Assembly (NCBI RefSeq): GCF_900166665.1
Contig: NZ_LT800494.1
Coordinates: forward strand, 2,625,942 to 2,689,941
Length of the DNA: 64,000 nucleotides
Direction: 5' to 3'
Origin: Cytobacillus gottheilii
Lineage (GTDB): Bacteria > Bacillota > Bacilli > Bacillales > Cytobacillaceae
Made by a program: the position numbers and the translations under genes. The notes beneath the pieces were generated by a model. It searched no databases, had not been told where the DNA came from, and saw nothing but the letters and a program-made list of their open reading frames with translations. Below, one piece after another: positions 33,520 through 42,921 of the stretch. The number at the start of each line of letters is the position of its first letter. The first letter of the stretch is position 1.

Positions 33520-34269
33520 CTAATCGCAGTTTGCAGTTAAGTAAAGCGCAACGTCTCTGATCTTTTCATCAGTCTCAGCTTCAATTTTTTCACGCTCTAG
33601 TGTATAGGAATAAAGTGTATCTCCTGCTATCAACTGGTCAGATAGATTTAACAAACCAACCGCGCTTTTACCAAACTTTCTGGCTGCTGCCAATGTTGCT
33701 GCTGTTTCCATATCCACTCCCTTATGACCGTTTAAAACCCATTCTTGAATCATCTCTTGCGTTTCCAGAAGCATTGCACTTGTTGATAAGACACTGCCGA
33801 CAACATATGAATAACCCTTTTTTTCACAATATTCCACTGCTGCATTAAGAAGCTGCTCATCTGCCTTAACAGTCATGTGATTGGGAAGATACCAATGTGA
33901 TGTTCCATCTTTCATTTCTGCTTCTGAAACAATAAGAATATCACCATAATTCACATCAAAAGATATACCTCCAAAGTATCCAGTTTGAATAAACTGATTG
34001 GTTCCTGCCATAGCAAATTGGTGTGTCATCATAGTTGCCATAGAGCTTCCATAAACATTGGCAAAGCCAATAGTCTTTCGTTTATATTTACCGATTACAG
34101 TGTTCCACTTTGGCAGCCACAAGTCCTCTTTTAAAGTATCTTTCCAATAATGCAGATTTTCTTCATGATTCCACTCCCCATGAATGATCAGGGATGCAGG
34201 AATCTGTAATTCATTTGCACAAAGAGCATTCAGCCAATCACGTTTAGTAAAATCACCATACAATTTCAT
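33520..34269 (-). CDS. Nucleoside phosphorylase superfamily protein
   Basis: About 249 aa. NVYGSSMATMMTHQFAMAGT, QTGYFGGISFDVNYGDILIV and KGVDMETAATLAAARKFG (the purine phosphorylase-type ME motif) indicate a nucleoside phosphorylase fold. It may cleave a nucleoside or a related glycoside; the substrate is unclear. The ATG at 34269 follows GGGAGTGAG. Confidence 0.8.
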   Translation of the reverse strand: MKLYGDFTKRDWLNALCANELQIPASLIIHGEWNHEENLHYWKDTLKEDLWLPKWNTVIGKYKRKTIGFANVYGSSMATMMTHQFAMAGTNQFIQTGYFGGISFDVNYGDILIVSEAEMKDGTSHWYLPNHMTVKADEQLLNAAVEYCEKKGYSYVVGSVLSTSAMLLETQEMIQEWVLNGHKGVDMETAATLAAARKFGKSAVGLLNLSDQLIAGDTLYSYTLEREKIEAETDEKIRDVALYLTANCD

Positions 34270-34322
34270 ACTTCTCACTCCCTGGAAAAATATCTGAACA
34301 ATCATCCTAAGTGAAATAAAGA

Positions 34323-34961
34323 TTATGATTTCGAATATATATTAAACAATTCTGATTTACTCCTAATCTTCTTACCAGCTATTAATTTGCCTAGACTAAA
34401 ACACCAATACCCCAAAGATCCGCCTAATGTATTTAAAATAATGTCATCAATATCTGGAGTTCCTGCTGAAAAGATCAGCTGAATTCCTTCGATTAATATG
34501 GAAGTTAAGAAGATAAGGCATAATGATTTAAAATTTGTTGTAAATCTCTTATATAAGACGTGCAAATAAATACCGAATGGGAATAGCATAATAAAGTTCC
34601 CAATAATTTGTTCATCAAATATATGATAGTCAGTAAAAATATTAAATGGGACTAAATTGACGTTTCTGCTCAGGGAAGAATTGGTTAAGAAGTTTTCTAA
34701 TGTTAGCGGGAATAGAGTCAAGTAGTACACACAAGCTATATATACATAGAAGCTTGCTAGGACAATCAGTTTGAAAATAGATATTTTTTTTCTCATGCAC
34801 ACATCAATCATGACAAATAAACTCAAAGGCAATATATTCAATGCAATATCGAACAGATGAGTGCTATTTATGCTTTCTGAAAATAGATAGGCAAACCTTG
34901 AATAGACCATATTTATGATCAATAAGAAAAATGGAATAACGGCAATGACTTTTTTAAACAT
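34323..34961 (-). CDS. VanZ family membrane protein
   Basis: This 212-aa protein has four to five helices. The VanZ motif is seen in NLVPFNIFTDYHIFDEQIIGNF, MLFPFGIYLHVL and the RxxD-like GTPDIDDIILNTLGGSLGYW end. VanZ relatives are linked to glycopeptide tolerance or lipid handling, but most are uncharacterised. AAAGGAG precedes the ATG. Confidence 0.85.
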   Translation of the reverse strand: MFKKVIAVIPFFLLIINMVYSRFAYLFSESINSTHLFDIALNILPLSLFVMIDVCMRKKISIFKLIVLASFYVYIACVYYLTLFPLTLENFLTNSSLSRNVNLVPFNIFTDYHIFDEQIIGNFIMLFPFGIYLHVLYKRFTTNFKSLCLIFLTSILIEGIQLIFSAGTPDIDDIILNTLGGSLGYWCFSLGKLIAGKKIRSKSELFNIYSKS

Positions 34962-35048
34962 AAAATCGGTCTCCTTTCTATTTTCTAATAATTGTTATTT
35001 TTCTAAAAGTATAACATAGATGCAAATATTCAAGGTCACTTTCAAAAC

Positions 35049-35079
35049 AAAAACCCTTCCACACCTGAAAGGGTTTTTA
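35049..35079. terminator. Bidirectional terminator
   Basis: AAAACCCTT and AAGGGTTTT form a 9-bp stem with A-rich and T-rich flanks, just after the stop of the DUF6440-like gene. Confidence 0.8.
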
Positions 35080-35087
35080 CTACTTTA

Positions 35088-35291
35088 TTATTCTGAACCG
35101 TCAATCGGATCCACAATGACTTTTCCGTTTTCATCTAATAATGGGGTTAATCCGCTGCCTTGTGTATTCCAAACATGCATATAATTAACACCTGTTTTCC
35201 GATCCACTAAAATGTAGATCAGTCCGTGCTGATAATTTTGGACTAGTTTTTCATCAAATCGTTTTTCTTCTTTGTTTTTGTCTCGAAACAT
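35088..35291 (-). CDS. DUF6440 family-like small protein
   Basis: This 67-aa protein contains LIYILVDRKTGVNYMHVW and GSGLTPLLDENGKVIVD, the pattern of DUF6440-like proteins (a small beta-sheet domain that also occurs in phage). Its role is unknown. It is a single gene with its own terminator. Confidence 0.65.
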   Translation of the reverse strand: MFRDKNKEEKRFDEKLVQNYQHGLIYILVDRKTGVNYMHVWNTQGSGLTPLLDENGKVIVDPIDGSE

Positions 35292-35379
35292 GCTTTCTCA
35301 CTCCTAATTTAATTTTTTAATAGCCTTTTCGCTTCTTCGTAATGTTTTTTAGAAGGTTCCCTGTTTATTTTCCTCACCG

Positions 35380-36126
35380 CTAGCGATCTAATCCATTTTT
35401 CTTGTAAGCGTAAATAAAGATGCCTAGAGATACAATCAGCCAGCCGAAGAGTACACCTATGTCCGTTGTATTCCATTGGTATCCACCTTCTGAAAACAAG
35501 CTGTTGACATAGTTTGTTAATACACCTGTATACGTGTAGTTTAAAACTTCTGCAAGGTCTTGCTGCAGAACTTTTAGCACGGGTACTGACGTTAAGATTA
35601 GTGTGATCGGTAAACTGATTAAAGAGGTTTGTGCTTGGTTTTTGGAAAATATGCCTACAATATAGCCAATTAACAAGCTGATAAAGCTGGCCACTGTTGT
35701 AATGATAAAATAACTGGCAAAAGGGAGTTCTGTAAAAGAAATACCGCTAACAGGAATCATAATCAAATTCGCTAAAACTAGAATCACAAGTGGCGGAATT
35801 AATGTTCCGATTAGATATTCTAACCCGTTCACTGACGATGTCATGAGAACTCGCAATGTGTTCTTTTCCTTTTCTTCTGCTAATGGACTGCTGCTCATTG
35901 AAATACCCGCAATGGCAATGTTAAAAACAACCCCAAAGCTTAGCACAAAAGCACTGGTGGAGAAACTCAATCCCTCTTCATTTACATTTAAATCCGGCAT
36001 GATATTTTTCATGACGATTGCGAACCCTATTGCAAAAACAGGTCCTAAAATGACACCGAGGTTGTTGATTAATGTTTGAAACTTCATCCCTATAATCGCT
36101 TTTACTTTTCTCGCCGAAACGCTCAC
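35380..36126 (-). CDS. ABC-2 type transporter permease
   Basis: This 248-aa membrane protein has six helices and the ABC-2 signature segment SSPLAEEKEKNTLRVLMTSSVNGLEYLIG after helix 2. It forms the channel of an exporter with the ATPase encoded just upstream. The start GTG overlaps the ATPase stop by 4 bp and follows GGGAGGG. Substrate unknown; drug or sodium export (NatAB-like) is possible. Confidence 0.85.
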   Translation of the reverse strand: MSVSARKVKAIIGMKFQTLINNLGVILGPVFAIGFAIVMKNIMPDLNVNEEGLSFSTSAFVLSFGVVFNIAIAGISMSSSPLAEEKEKNTLRVLMTSSVNGLEYLIGTLIPPLVILVLANLIMIPVSGISFTELPFASYFIITTVASFISLLIGYIVGIFSKNQAQTSLISLPITLILTSVPVLKVLQQDLAEVLNYTYTGVLTNYVNSLFSEGGYQWNTTDIGVLFGWLIVSLGIFIYAYKKNGLDR

Positions 36127-36977
36127 ACTAATTCCCTCCCGGTTAATTCTAAAAATACTTTTTCTAATGTCGGTTCACATGAATGAATGGTCATAAGCTC
36201 ATCATTTGCCATCCACTGGCCAATTTTTTGCCCTGTTTCGTCTGAATGGGGTAATGTCAGCTCTCGTTGATCCTTTAGCAAGACTCTATAGCTTTTGTTG
36301 CGATTATATTTTAGGCATAATGCCTTGGGGGATCCATATTCGACTATAATGCCATCATTCAGAAGAGCAACATGATCGCAAAGCTTTGTTGCTTCGTCCA
36401 TATTATGTGTGGTCAGGAAGATCGCTGTCCCATTTTCTTTTAATTCTAACAAGAGTTCATGAATGGCTTCGGCTGTACTGGGATCAAGACCACTTGTTGG
36501 TTCATCTAAAAACAGCACCTTCGGCTGATGCAATAAAGCTCTTGCAAGAATTAACCGCTGAGCCATGCCCTTCGATAATTTACTCGCAATTTTATGTTTA
36601 TCCTGCAGCAAGCCAACTCGTTTTAAAAGGAAATCAATCCTTTCTAGATCAACATCTAATAATTTTGCAAACAGCTTCAGGTTATTGTATACGGACATCC
36701 TTTCATATAATCCGCTATTATCTGTCACAATGCCTACCTGTTCATAAATCGTTTCATTTATCTGTTCTACCGGCTTTCCTAAAACGGACGCTGTACCTGA
36801 AGTTTGTGTTAATTGACCTGTTAATATTTTGATTGTTGTGGTTTTACCTGAACCGGATGGTCCAAGAAAACCAAAAATCTCTCCTGATTTCACCGAAAAT
36901 TGAAGATCTTTTAAAGCAGATTGATCTTTGAATGTTTTCGATAAGTGCTCAACGTGAATCACTGTCGACTTATTCAA
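36123..36977 (-). CDS. ABC transporter ATP-binding protein
   Basis: This 284-aa ATPase has Walker A GPSGSGKTT, a Q-loop near IVTDN, the signature LSKGMAQR, Walker B VLFLDEP and the H-loop TTHNMDEA. The CcmA/NatA-type C-terminal extension is present. The start appears to be TTG behind GGGAG. It forms an exporter with the ABC-2 permease, and the fusion regulator lies 207 bp upstream. Confidence 0.88.
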   Translation of the reverse strand: MNKSTVIHVEHLSKTFKDQSALKDLQFSVKSGEIFGFLGPSGSGKTTTIKILTGQLTQTSGTASVLGKPVEQINETIYEQVGIVTDNSGLYERMSVYNNLKLFAKLLDVDLERIDFLLKRVGLLQDKHKIASKLSKGMAQRLILARALLHQPKVLFLDEPTSGLDPSTAEAIHELLLELKENGTAIFLTTHNMDEATKLCDHVALLNDGIIVEYGSPKALCLKYNRNKSYRVLLKDQRELTLPHSDETGQKIGQWMANDELMTIHSCEPTLEKVFLELTGRELV

Positions 36978-37140
36978 TTGCGTTTCTCTCCCTTATCATA
37001 AAGATATTTAGCCTGGCTTCCTAAAAAACGGTCCTTATCTGGACATGTTCTTTTAAGCCGCCCCTCTGACTTTAGTTTAGGGAAATGCATTGAAAAAGTC
37101 GTAAAAGTCCGCTGAATCGTACCAAAAAAAGCCCAAATGC

Positions 37141-37174
37141 ATCAAAAAAAGGCTGAAATGTACTCATTTCACCC
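37141..37174 (-). terminator. Terminator after the LytTR fusion gene
   Basis: TGAAATG and CATTTCA (37154-37171) form a stem extended by two G-C pairs past one mismatch. On the minus strand T7 follows. It could separate the regulator from the exporter genes, although the palindrome might also be an operator. Confidence 0.6.
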
Positions 37175-37184
37175 TCAGTTGTAC

Positions 37185-38186
37185 CTAAAAATCAATATAT
37201 TGTTTCATTTCCTCTAAACGATTCCGGGATAGAGGCAATTTCACGTGAGGATTTCCTTTCAAAATTAATGTATAGCTATTTTTCGAATAACTAATTAATT
37301 CTGACACACGCTGCAAGTTCACTAAATAGGAACGATGACATCTGAAAAAACCAAATTTACTTAATTTTTCTTCTAAGACATTCATTGTTAGATCAGTTGG
37401 AAAATACTCTTCATCTATCCGTATATTGCTGACACTATTAATACTTTCAATGTAATCAATTTCATCCGGACTAAAGAAAATCGTTTTATCAGCCATTTTA
37501 CAGCTCACTTTAAACACATTCGTCGGTTTAAAGCTATTTTCATCCTCTTGCTTCTCATGAGAGGCATCATCTTCATCAAGGGCAAGATCCGTTTTTTCGA
37601 GTCCTGTCGATGTATGATATCGATAAACCTCATTGCTTAATAACAATAATTCCTCGATGGAATTGGATGTAAATAACGTAGCAATCTCTTTTGACCGAAA
37701 CGGCTCTAATGCCTTTAAATATAGCTCAATTCCATCAGCTGTTTGATTATGTAAGGGATTTTCGATTAAAATCACATCCGGAGTGTACAAAAACATGCGA
37801 AATAAACTGACCCTTTTTCGCTGATCCTCTGTCAGCTTTTTAATTTTCGTTCCCCAAACATCCAAAAGAGAGAAAGCAGGTATGTAATCCTCCAAATCGT
37901 AAGCGAAGTTTGCAATTTGCTTAAAAAATTTCATGTAACTTTGTACGGTTAACGTATCATATAAGCCATCATCTTTATGCTGAGATAAAATATTGTCCGT
38001 TTCAATTTGTATTTGACCACTTGTCGGCGGAACACTCCCGGAAATCAAATCAAATAGCATGACACTTTCTTCGCTGGACATTTTTATTCCGATTTGATCG
38101 TTCCTTCTAAGAGCTAAATTAATATTTTTTAGAATGATACGATGATCTTCTTGTTTCATGACGTTTTCTAATGAGAGTAGGTTCAT
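37185..38186 (-). CDS. ABC-like domain fused to LytTR DNA-binding domain
   Basis: About 333 aa. Residues 1-200 follow an ABC ATPase fold: the Walker A site is degenerate (IGIKMSSEESVMLF), the signature is LTEDQRKR, and the Walker B strand reads VILIENP with Glu for Asp. Residues about 230-333 are a LytTR domain (IDYIESINSVSNIRI, GFFRCHRSYLVNLQRVSEL, LPLSRNRLEEMKQYI). It is probably a transcription regulator that uses the dead ABC domain to sense the adjacent exporter. The ATG at 38186 or GTG at 38195 could start it. Confidence 0.82.
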   Translation of the reverse strand: MNLLSLENVMKQEDHRIILKNINLALRRNDQIGIKMSSEESVMLFDLISGSVPPTSGQIQIETDNILSQHKDDGLYDTLTVQSYMKFFKQIANFAYDLEDYIPAFSLLDVWGTKIKKLTEDQRKRVSLFRMFLYTPDVILIENPLHNQTADGIELYLKALEPFRSKEIATLFTSNSIEELLLLSNEVYRYHTSTGLEKTDLALDEDDASHEKQEDENSFKPTNVFKVSCKMADKTIFFSPDEIDYIESINSVSNIRIDEEYFPTDLTMNVLEEKLSKFGFFRCHRSYLVNLQRVSELISYSKNSYTLILKGNPHVKLPLSRNRLEEMKQYIDF

Positions 38187-38242
38187 TGAATGCACACTTT
38201 CTTAATTATATTTGGCTGTTTTCGAAAACATTGCTGCTATAA

Positions 38243-38375
38243 ATCTAAATGAGTAGAGGGTGATTTCCGCTCCGAGATGCTCGCTTTCCGAGATGTGGTA
38301 AGCTTGAGCCTCCTTATCGCATACCTCATATGGAGTCTCAACTACCCACTCCACCCAGAAGTTTCGTCCCTTTTG
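38243..38375. repeat. Degenerate interspersed repeat
   Basis: TGATTTCCGCTCC, GATGCTCGCTTTCCG, TGAGCCTCCTT and GGAGTCTCAA keep the block order of the dispersed Bacillaceae repeat also present at 3565-3690. Many CG pairs have decayed. Confidence 0.5.
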
Positions 38376-38935
38376 CTAAGCTGTATATTCATTTTACTAA
38401 TTTAACCAGCGATTAATATAACCGATGTCCATATAAATATAATCTTTACTCATGATAGCAAGCAGAACCATCGATTGTCCAATTCGGTAAAAGTGTAAAA
38501 GGAGTACAGGAGGCGTGGTGGTGGCTCTTCTAAATTGCTGTGAATATAATGCTTTATTTTAATGAAAAAGCAATATTTATCGGTGATATTGGAAACCATC
38601 AGCAAACACTTGTTTCTGCATTTAACTGATATATGTTTGGCAGTCTGTTTATTACTCTTTATGAACCATTACTTAAGGGGAAACCTGAATAAGTATTAAA
38701 ATTTATTCATTCTTTATGAATTGCTGCTTAGTGCACTAAGCGATTGGACGAGAGTGATACTATTTTTTAGTGCTAAGAGATGCATTATATAAATTCTACA
38801 AAATGTTGCTGACTGGTGCAGTATTTTTTAATGGTCTAATAACGAGGAATTCCAGTTTTAAAGAAGGATTTTTGAACTTGGATAGCTAATTTGATATATA
38901 GTTAATATACTTATAATGTAAAAAAGAGGTAAAAA
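38376..38935. other. Intergenic region without recognised gene
   Basis: About 560 bp of AT-rich sequence without a credible ORF. The last part must hold the promoter of the serine hydrolase gene, but no consensus pair with correct spacing is clear. Confidence 0.5.
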
Positions 38936-39706
38936 ATGAAATATATCCAAGAAAAATTAAATGAAATAAATGGTGAAGTTGGAATTATTGTCTTTTCAAA
39001 TTCAAAAGAGGAAATTATTTTCTCATCTAACGAGGATTTATTAGTTCCTCTTGCGTCTGCTGCTAAGGTGGGAATTGGTTATTGTATCGCTAAGTTTATA
39101 GAAGAAGACGAATTTAAATGGACTGACCAGATTGACCAAATAATTTTTAATCCAAAAGAGGATAGCAAAGAAATATACCCACACCTCCAGTCAAGAGACT
39201 CTCTTTTATTACAGGAGGCAGTTGAAGTTATGATTGCTTGTCACGATAGCTTAATTGCGAATCGTGTTGTTCATTATTGTGGAGGTTGGGAAAAGATTAA
39301 TCAAAAAATACAATCTAGTTTTATTCATATGAATTTCACAGAAGACCCCAGAGATATACAAAACGTTGGAAAATTGAGCGAGTTAATGGGCCTAATGCAG
39401 ATAATATACCAAGGCTATAAACATAACTCTAAGATCTGGGCTCCTATTGTCAATGGTTTAGTCAGGCAGCGTGGGGTCATTAAGGGAATAGCGTCTCACC
39501 ACCTGACTCATATGACTGGTGGTTTATCTAACGCAGCTATTGATCTTGGAATCTTAGGAGAGTTTTCTAAACATCCCTATTTATATATATTGGGTGCAAA
39601 TAAACTGCCGAATAGATTTAATGATGATTTCGCAGATAAAAAAATTATGGAATTGATGGTTTTACTATATAAACTAAATCAAATTGAAGTAAAGGATTTA
39701 AATTAA
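38936..39706 (+). CDS. Serine hydrolase, class A beta-lactamase-like
   Basis: This 256-aa protein follows the penicillin-recognising fold: SxxK in PLASAAKV (Ser and Lys three apart), a second motif region ACHDSLIANRVV and a third, weakly conserved KTG-like HMTGG. It has no signal peptide, so a cytosolic hydrolase is more likely than a secreted beta-lactamase. AGAGG lies 5-6 nt before the ATG. Confidence 0.8.
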   Translation: MKYIQEKLNEINGEVGIIVFSNSKEEIIFSSNEDLLVPLASAAKVGIGYCIAKFIEEDEFKWTDQIDQIIFNPKEDSKEIYPHLQSRDSLLLQEAVEVMIACHDSLIANRVVHYCGGWEKINQKIQSSFIHMNFTEDPRDIQNVGKLSELMGLMQIIYQGYKHNSKIWAPIVNGLVRQRGVIKGIASHHLTHMTGGLSNAAIDLGILGEFSKHPYLYILGANKLPNRFNDDFADKKIMELMVLLYKLNQIEVKDLN

Positions 39707-40054
39707 AGTATTTTTCAGAAATAAAACTAAATATGAGAACAAATATACTTAAATAGTACTTTAACACTTAAAAAAAATAATGAAAGAGCCTAAAATATGC
39801 AAGTTTTCTGCACTATGCCATTTTTAGTATTATTTAAATGCTAAATATACCACTTCATAAATAAAATTCAATTCATCCTGGAGGTAAGAAATATTCCAAA
39901 AATCTTTAATCAAGTCTTTAAGTATGGGATTAAATTTGATTGGATTTTCATTCAGAAGAAAGGTAGAACTTCTTTGGCTTTTATGAATACAGCATTTTGA
40001 AAGAAAGCGAGGAACCAACTTCAGTTCCCCGCCGCATATCCTTTATTTATGATT
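39707..40054. other. Intergenic region, possible gene fragment
   Basis: The minus-strand frame 39830-40018 reads protein-like (NENPIKFNPILKDLIKDFW) but has no SD and no recognised family. It may be a remnant. Nothing else is seen. Confidence 0.3.
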
Positions 40055-40594
40055 CTAATCTTTGTTATATTGCATCTTTCTCTCCATCGCTAAACTAAAG
40101 TTTTCATAGTTATCGATATAGATGAGCTTCAGTCTTCTCTCTCTAACAATGTTTCTCAACAATAGAGCGCGATGATATTTTGCTTCAAAGCACGTTCGGC
40201 TTAGATTGACGACTAAAGTTGTGTCATCATTAAAAATGACTTTCGTGTGCCTGCCATCTACACTTGGATAATCTTTTATATGTTCAGGATTAAGCCATTG
40301 GCAGGTCTCTTTATATGGTGATGTCACTGGGAACATCACTATATTGTTGAATTCGCAAATGACAATTGGCAGCATGTTATGATTTCTGAAGTGTATTTTT
40401 GAAAATTGCATAGCTGCCTGGAAGCTTGATTTGTTATTTTCTAATGTCTCATTTAGTATTTTTCTTGGTGATTTCCTTACTTGAAGTATGTCTCCTTCTA
40501 GAAGTACTGTTGAGTATAGGTTTCCGAACTCATCATAATAAGGGTTAATGACTTTGGTTCGTTTATTTATATTGTATTCATTGAAATACTTCAA
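40055..40594 (-). CDS. comK: ComK-family competence transcription factor
   Basis: This 179-aa protein matches ComK: NPYYDEFGNLYSTVLLEGD, MFPVTSPYKETCQWLNPEHI (the family TSP..xxC.W hallmark), and NLSRTCFEAKYHRALLLRNI. ComK binds AAAA-N5-TTTT boxes and activates DNA-uptake genes. Genomes of this group may carry two ComK paralogs, so this may be ComK1 or ComK2. It is the first gene downstream of the DGQHR pair, separated by a candidate RNA hairpin region. Confidence 0.85.
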   Translation of the reverse strand: MKYFNEYNINKRTKVINPYYDEFGNLYSTVLLEGDILQVRKSPRKILNETLENNKSSFQAAMQFSKIHFRNHNMLPIVICEFNNIVMFPVTSPYKETCQWLNPEHIKDYPSVDGRHTKVIFNDDTTLVVNLSRTCFEAKYHRALLLRNIVRERRLKLIYIDNYENFSLAMERKMQYNKD

Positions 40595-40644
40595 ATAAAA
40601 GCCTCCTTAAACTCATGTACTATTTTATTATTTTCAAAAAAAGG

Positions 40645-40728
40645 GTATACTCACAAGTAGAGTTGGTAGGCAACTCTTAGGAATCCCTAGACATGTCCTT
40701 CTACGACACTTTGTCTAGGGATTTTCTT
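40645..40728 (+). ncRNA. Candidate small RNA with terminator
   Basis: Two hairpins follow a possible -10 (TATACT at about 40649): GAGTTG/CAACTC, then a 12-bp stem AATCCCTAGACA/TGTCTAGGGATT ending in TTTTC. The T-run is on the plus strand although both neighbouring genes are on the minus strand. Confidence 0.4.
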
Positions 40729-40793
40729 TGCGTTGGTCTGCTGTTTGAATGAACATCACTCCCTTTGTATTCATATTGGATCTTTCCTATACA

Positions 40794-41837
40794 TTACATG
40801 GTTCTCACCTCCTTAAGCCAGTGTATAAGTTTATCCAGATTGACTTTATTGTTAGCGATATAAAATAATTGTTCCCGGCCAAGGTTTTTTCCCTCAAACT
40901 GCTTCCACTCCAAATTCGAAGGTTTCCAATCGACCTGTTCTAGGCTCTGTATCCGTTCTTTTATCATCAATTTGCGCTGTTCAACGTTTTCTTCTATTTG
41001 GCCCTCATTTACATACTTGGCAATACTTAAAAGGACAGGAAAGCTAGCAAGCATACATTGACGATAATCTCCTATTTGTGTTGGAGAATAGATCTTAAAA
41101 AGCTCAGCTAAAAATGTGTTAACCAAATTTATATAGTCTTCCTGACTTAGCGGCAGCGGTATTTTTGATTCTTCTCGTCTAGGAAGGGGCTGCCCATTCA
41201 AAAAAACTTGAACAATCTGTCTAAGCTGTGAAAGGGAAACAAACTTTTTATTTGTTGGTCTGATAACGGCCCTTTTTTCTATTTCAACTCCTGCAATTTG
41301 AAGGTCGGTGTTCGATTGTAATATTTTATTTGTGATTTGGTTCACTTGATTACGCGAATCATAGGCAATTATTTTAGATAACGCAACTGTTTTTCCTTTT
41401 GTATTTAAATCAATATAAAGCTGATCTGCCTCTTCCTTTGTCAGCCTCTCAAACATTTGAATGGCAAAGCTAGTTTGCTGCAGCAAATATTGCAGGCTGT
41501 AGCCTTTTTTTATTTCCTTCGGGTCTTCGCTATGCTTTGATTTCATGATCATTTCTTCTAATTGCTGCAATGCAATCATTCTCTGGGTACCATCAACAAT
41601 TGCAAACTGATTTGGTTGATGATGCTCTGTTAATGGTTCTTCTATGTTTGCTACAAATGGGGGCAAGTAAATATGTCCTGTAGCAGCGTTATCAATGATA
41701 TATTTCTTTATAATTCTAACCTGTGACTGATTTACATCTCTTAATTGTATTGCATTTGCCTTAAGGAGCTGAATCAACTCAGCAAAGGAGTAAATCAGAA
41801 AGGTTTGTTTTTTAGAAAATACAAGATTAATGCCCAT
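40794..41837 (-). CDS. DGQHR-type (DndB/ParB-Srx-like) protein, variant motif
   Basis: About 347 aa. The family motif appears as VDGTQRMIAL (residues about 81-90), followed by a large helical domain. It is a paralog of the adjacent 364-aa protein: both share an N-terminal beta-alpha segment, the D-G-x-x-R loop and LYIDLNTKGKTVALSKI / LFSDINTRRREAHV equivalents. The start at 41837 overlaps the upstream gene by 11 bp and follows AAGGGG. No dnd modification genes are nearby. Confidence 0.75.
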   Translation of the reverse strand: MGINLVFSKKQTFLIYSFAELIQLLKANAIQLRDVNQSQVRIIKKYIIDNAATGHIYLPPFVANIEEPLTEHHQPNQFAIVDGTQRMIALQQLEEMIMKSKHSEDPKEIKKGYSLQYLLQQTSFAIQMFERLTKEEADQLYIDLNTKGKTVALSKIIAYDSRNQVNQITNKILQSNTDLQIAGVEIEKRAVIRPTNKKFVSLSQLRQIVQVFLNGQPLPRREESKIPLPLSQEDYINLVNTFLAELFKIYSPTQIGDYRQCMLASFPVLLSIAKYVNEGQIEENVEQRKLMIKERIQSLEQVDWKPSNLEWKQFEGKNLGREQLFYIANNKVNLDKLIHWLKEVRTM

Positions 41838-42921
41838 GAATGAGCCCCTTTTCCTCTTCAATTATAGTTGTAAATAGATTAGCTGTTTTTCTGATTGTTG
41901 TAGTAGCAGAGTGGTTTATGATTCGCTTTTTGTCGGGGTCGTATAAATGATAGAATAGCGGGTCATGATGCTTCCAGTTACAGCGTTTACTTAAAATGTG
42001 CAAGGATGCTATGGCTTCCTGATGAGTTAATTGGTGGTTTTTTGTAAGTGTATAAACGGTATAACCAAGTGCAATCTGGATACCGGTATATCCTGATACA
42101 TACTTTCTTCGATTTGCTATTTGCCGAGGAAATAGCTGTTTCCATGCAGTGAAAAAGGCAAGACTAATTTCCTCAACCTCTCCATCATGATATTTCTGAA
42201 AGAATGGTTCTCCTTTTTTAACGCTTAAAATCCCTTCAAACATAGCTAAAAGACAACGCCTCATAACAGCGAGTGATGTCACGGCAGTGCTTTGCATGGT
42301 AATCCGTGATAACTTTTGTTCAATCTCGTAATATTCATTTACTTTCTCAGCCACTTTTCTAGCCAGTTCAGTATACTTGTCTCGCTGATCATATTGCATG
42401 ACTAAACCAACATGTGCTTCTCTTCTTCTAGTATTAATATCCGAGAACAGCTGCTGCTCCTCATTTGTCGCTAAATCTAAATAGATATACATCGAAATAG
42501 GATATTCTTCTAATTGTTCAATTTTTCTTTTGAGTAGGCTTCCTTCTTCTTCGTTCCCTTGCATCTCAACCATTTCTAATTTTGTTTTCAGATAATTCAT
42601 CGCACTAGATAGAGCGCTTGTTCGGTGTTGGCCGTCTAGTATAAACAGCTTGCTGCCAGGCTCCAGCTTCCATTTTTGCTCTTCCAGCTTAATTGCTCTT
42701 CTCGCTGAAAAAATAAATGGGGAAAAATAGAATTCTTTAGTATCGAGGGCATTCAGAATAAACTCTCTAATTTCGAGCCGCTTTTTTGGATCCAGTTCCC
42801 GCTGTACTTCAGGGTCGACTTTAAAGATCGACTCTAAGGATGAAAATCTAAGCTGAGATATCAGCACTTCTTTTCCAAATTGATGTAAGCTTTGTCCTTC
42901 AAGTAAATATGAATTTGCCAT
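41827..42921 (-). CDS. DGQHR domain protein (DndB-like)
   Basis: This 364-aa protein carries FILDGQHRTSAL at residues 93-104, the hallmark of the DGQHR domain found in DndB and relatives. The fold is related to ParB/sulfiredoxin nucleotide-binding proteins. LFSDINTRRREAHVGLVMQYD follows. DndB regulates DNA phosphorothioation, but no dndACDE genes lie here, so the role is open. AGGAGG lies 10 nt before the ATG. A candidate promoter (TTTACA, 17 bp, CATAAT) lies just upstream. Confidence 0.85.
   Translation of the reverse strand: MANSYLLEGQSLHQFGKEVLISQLRFSSLESIFKVDPEVQRELDPKKRLEIREFILNALDTKEFYFSPFIFSARRAIKLEEQKWKLEPGSKLFILDGQHRTSALSSAMNYLKTKLEMVEMQGNEEEGSLLKRKIEQLEEYPISMYIYLDLATNEEQQLFSDINTRRREAHVGLVMQYDQRDKYTELARKVAEKVNEYYEIEQKLSRITMQSTAVTSLAVMRRCLLAMFEGILSVKKGEPFFQKYHDGEVEEISLAFFTAWKQLFPRQIANRRKYVSGYTGIQIALGYTVYTLTKNHQLTHQEAIASLHILSKRCNWKHHDPLFYHLYDPDKKRIINHSATTTIRKTANLFTTIIEEEKGLIHGH

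Noticed and set aside
40794..42921. Complete Dnd phosphorothioation system
   Set aside because: Only DndB-like DGQHR proteins are present. No cysteine desulfurase, DndC-like PAPS reductase, DndD ATPase or DndE gene was found nearby.
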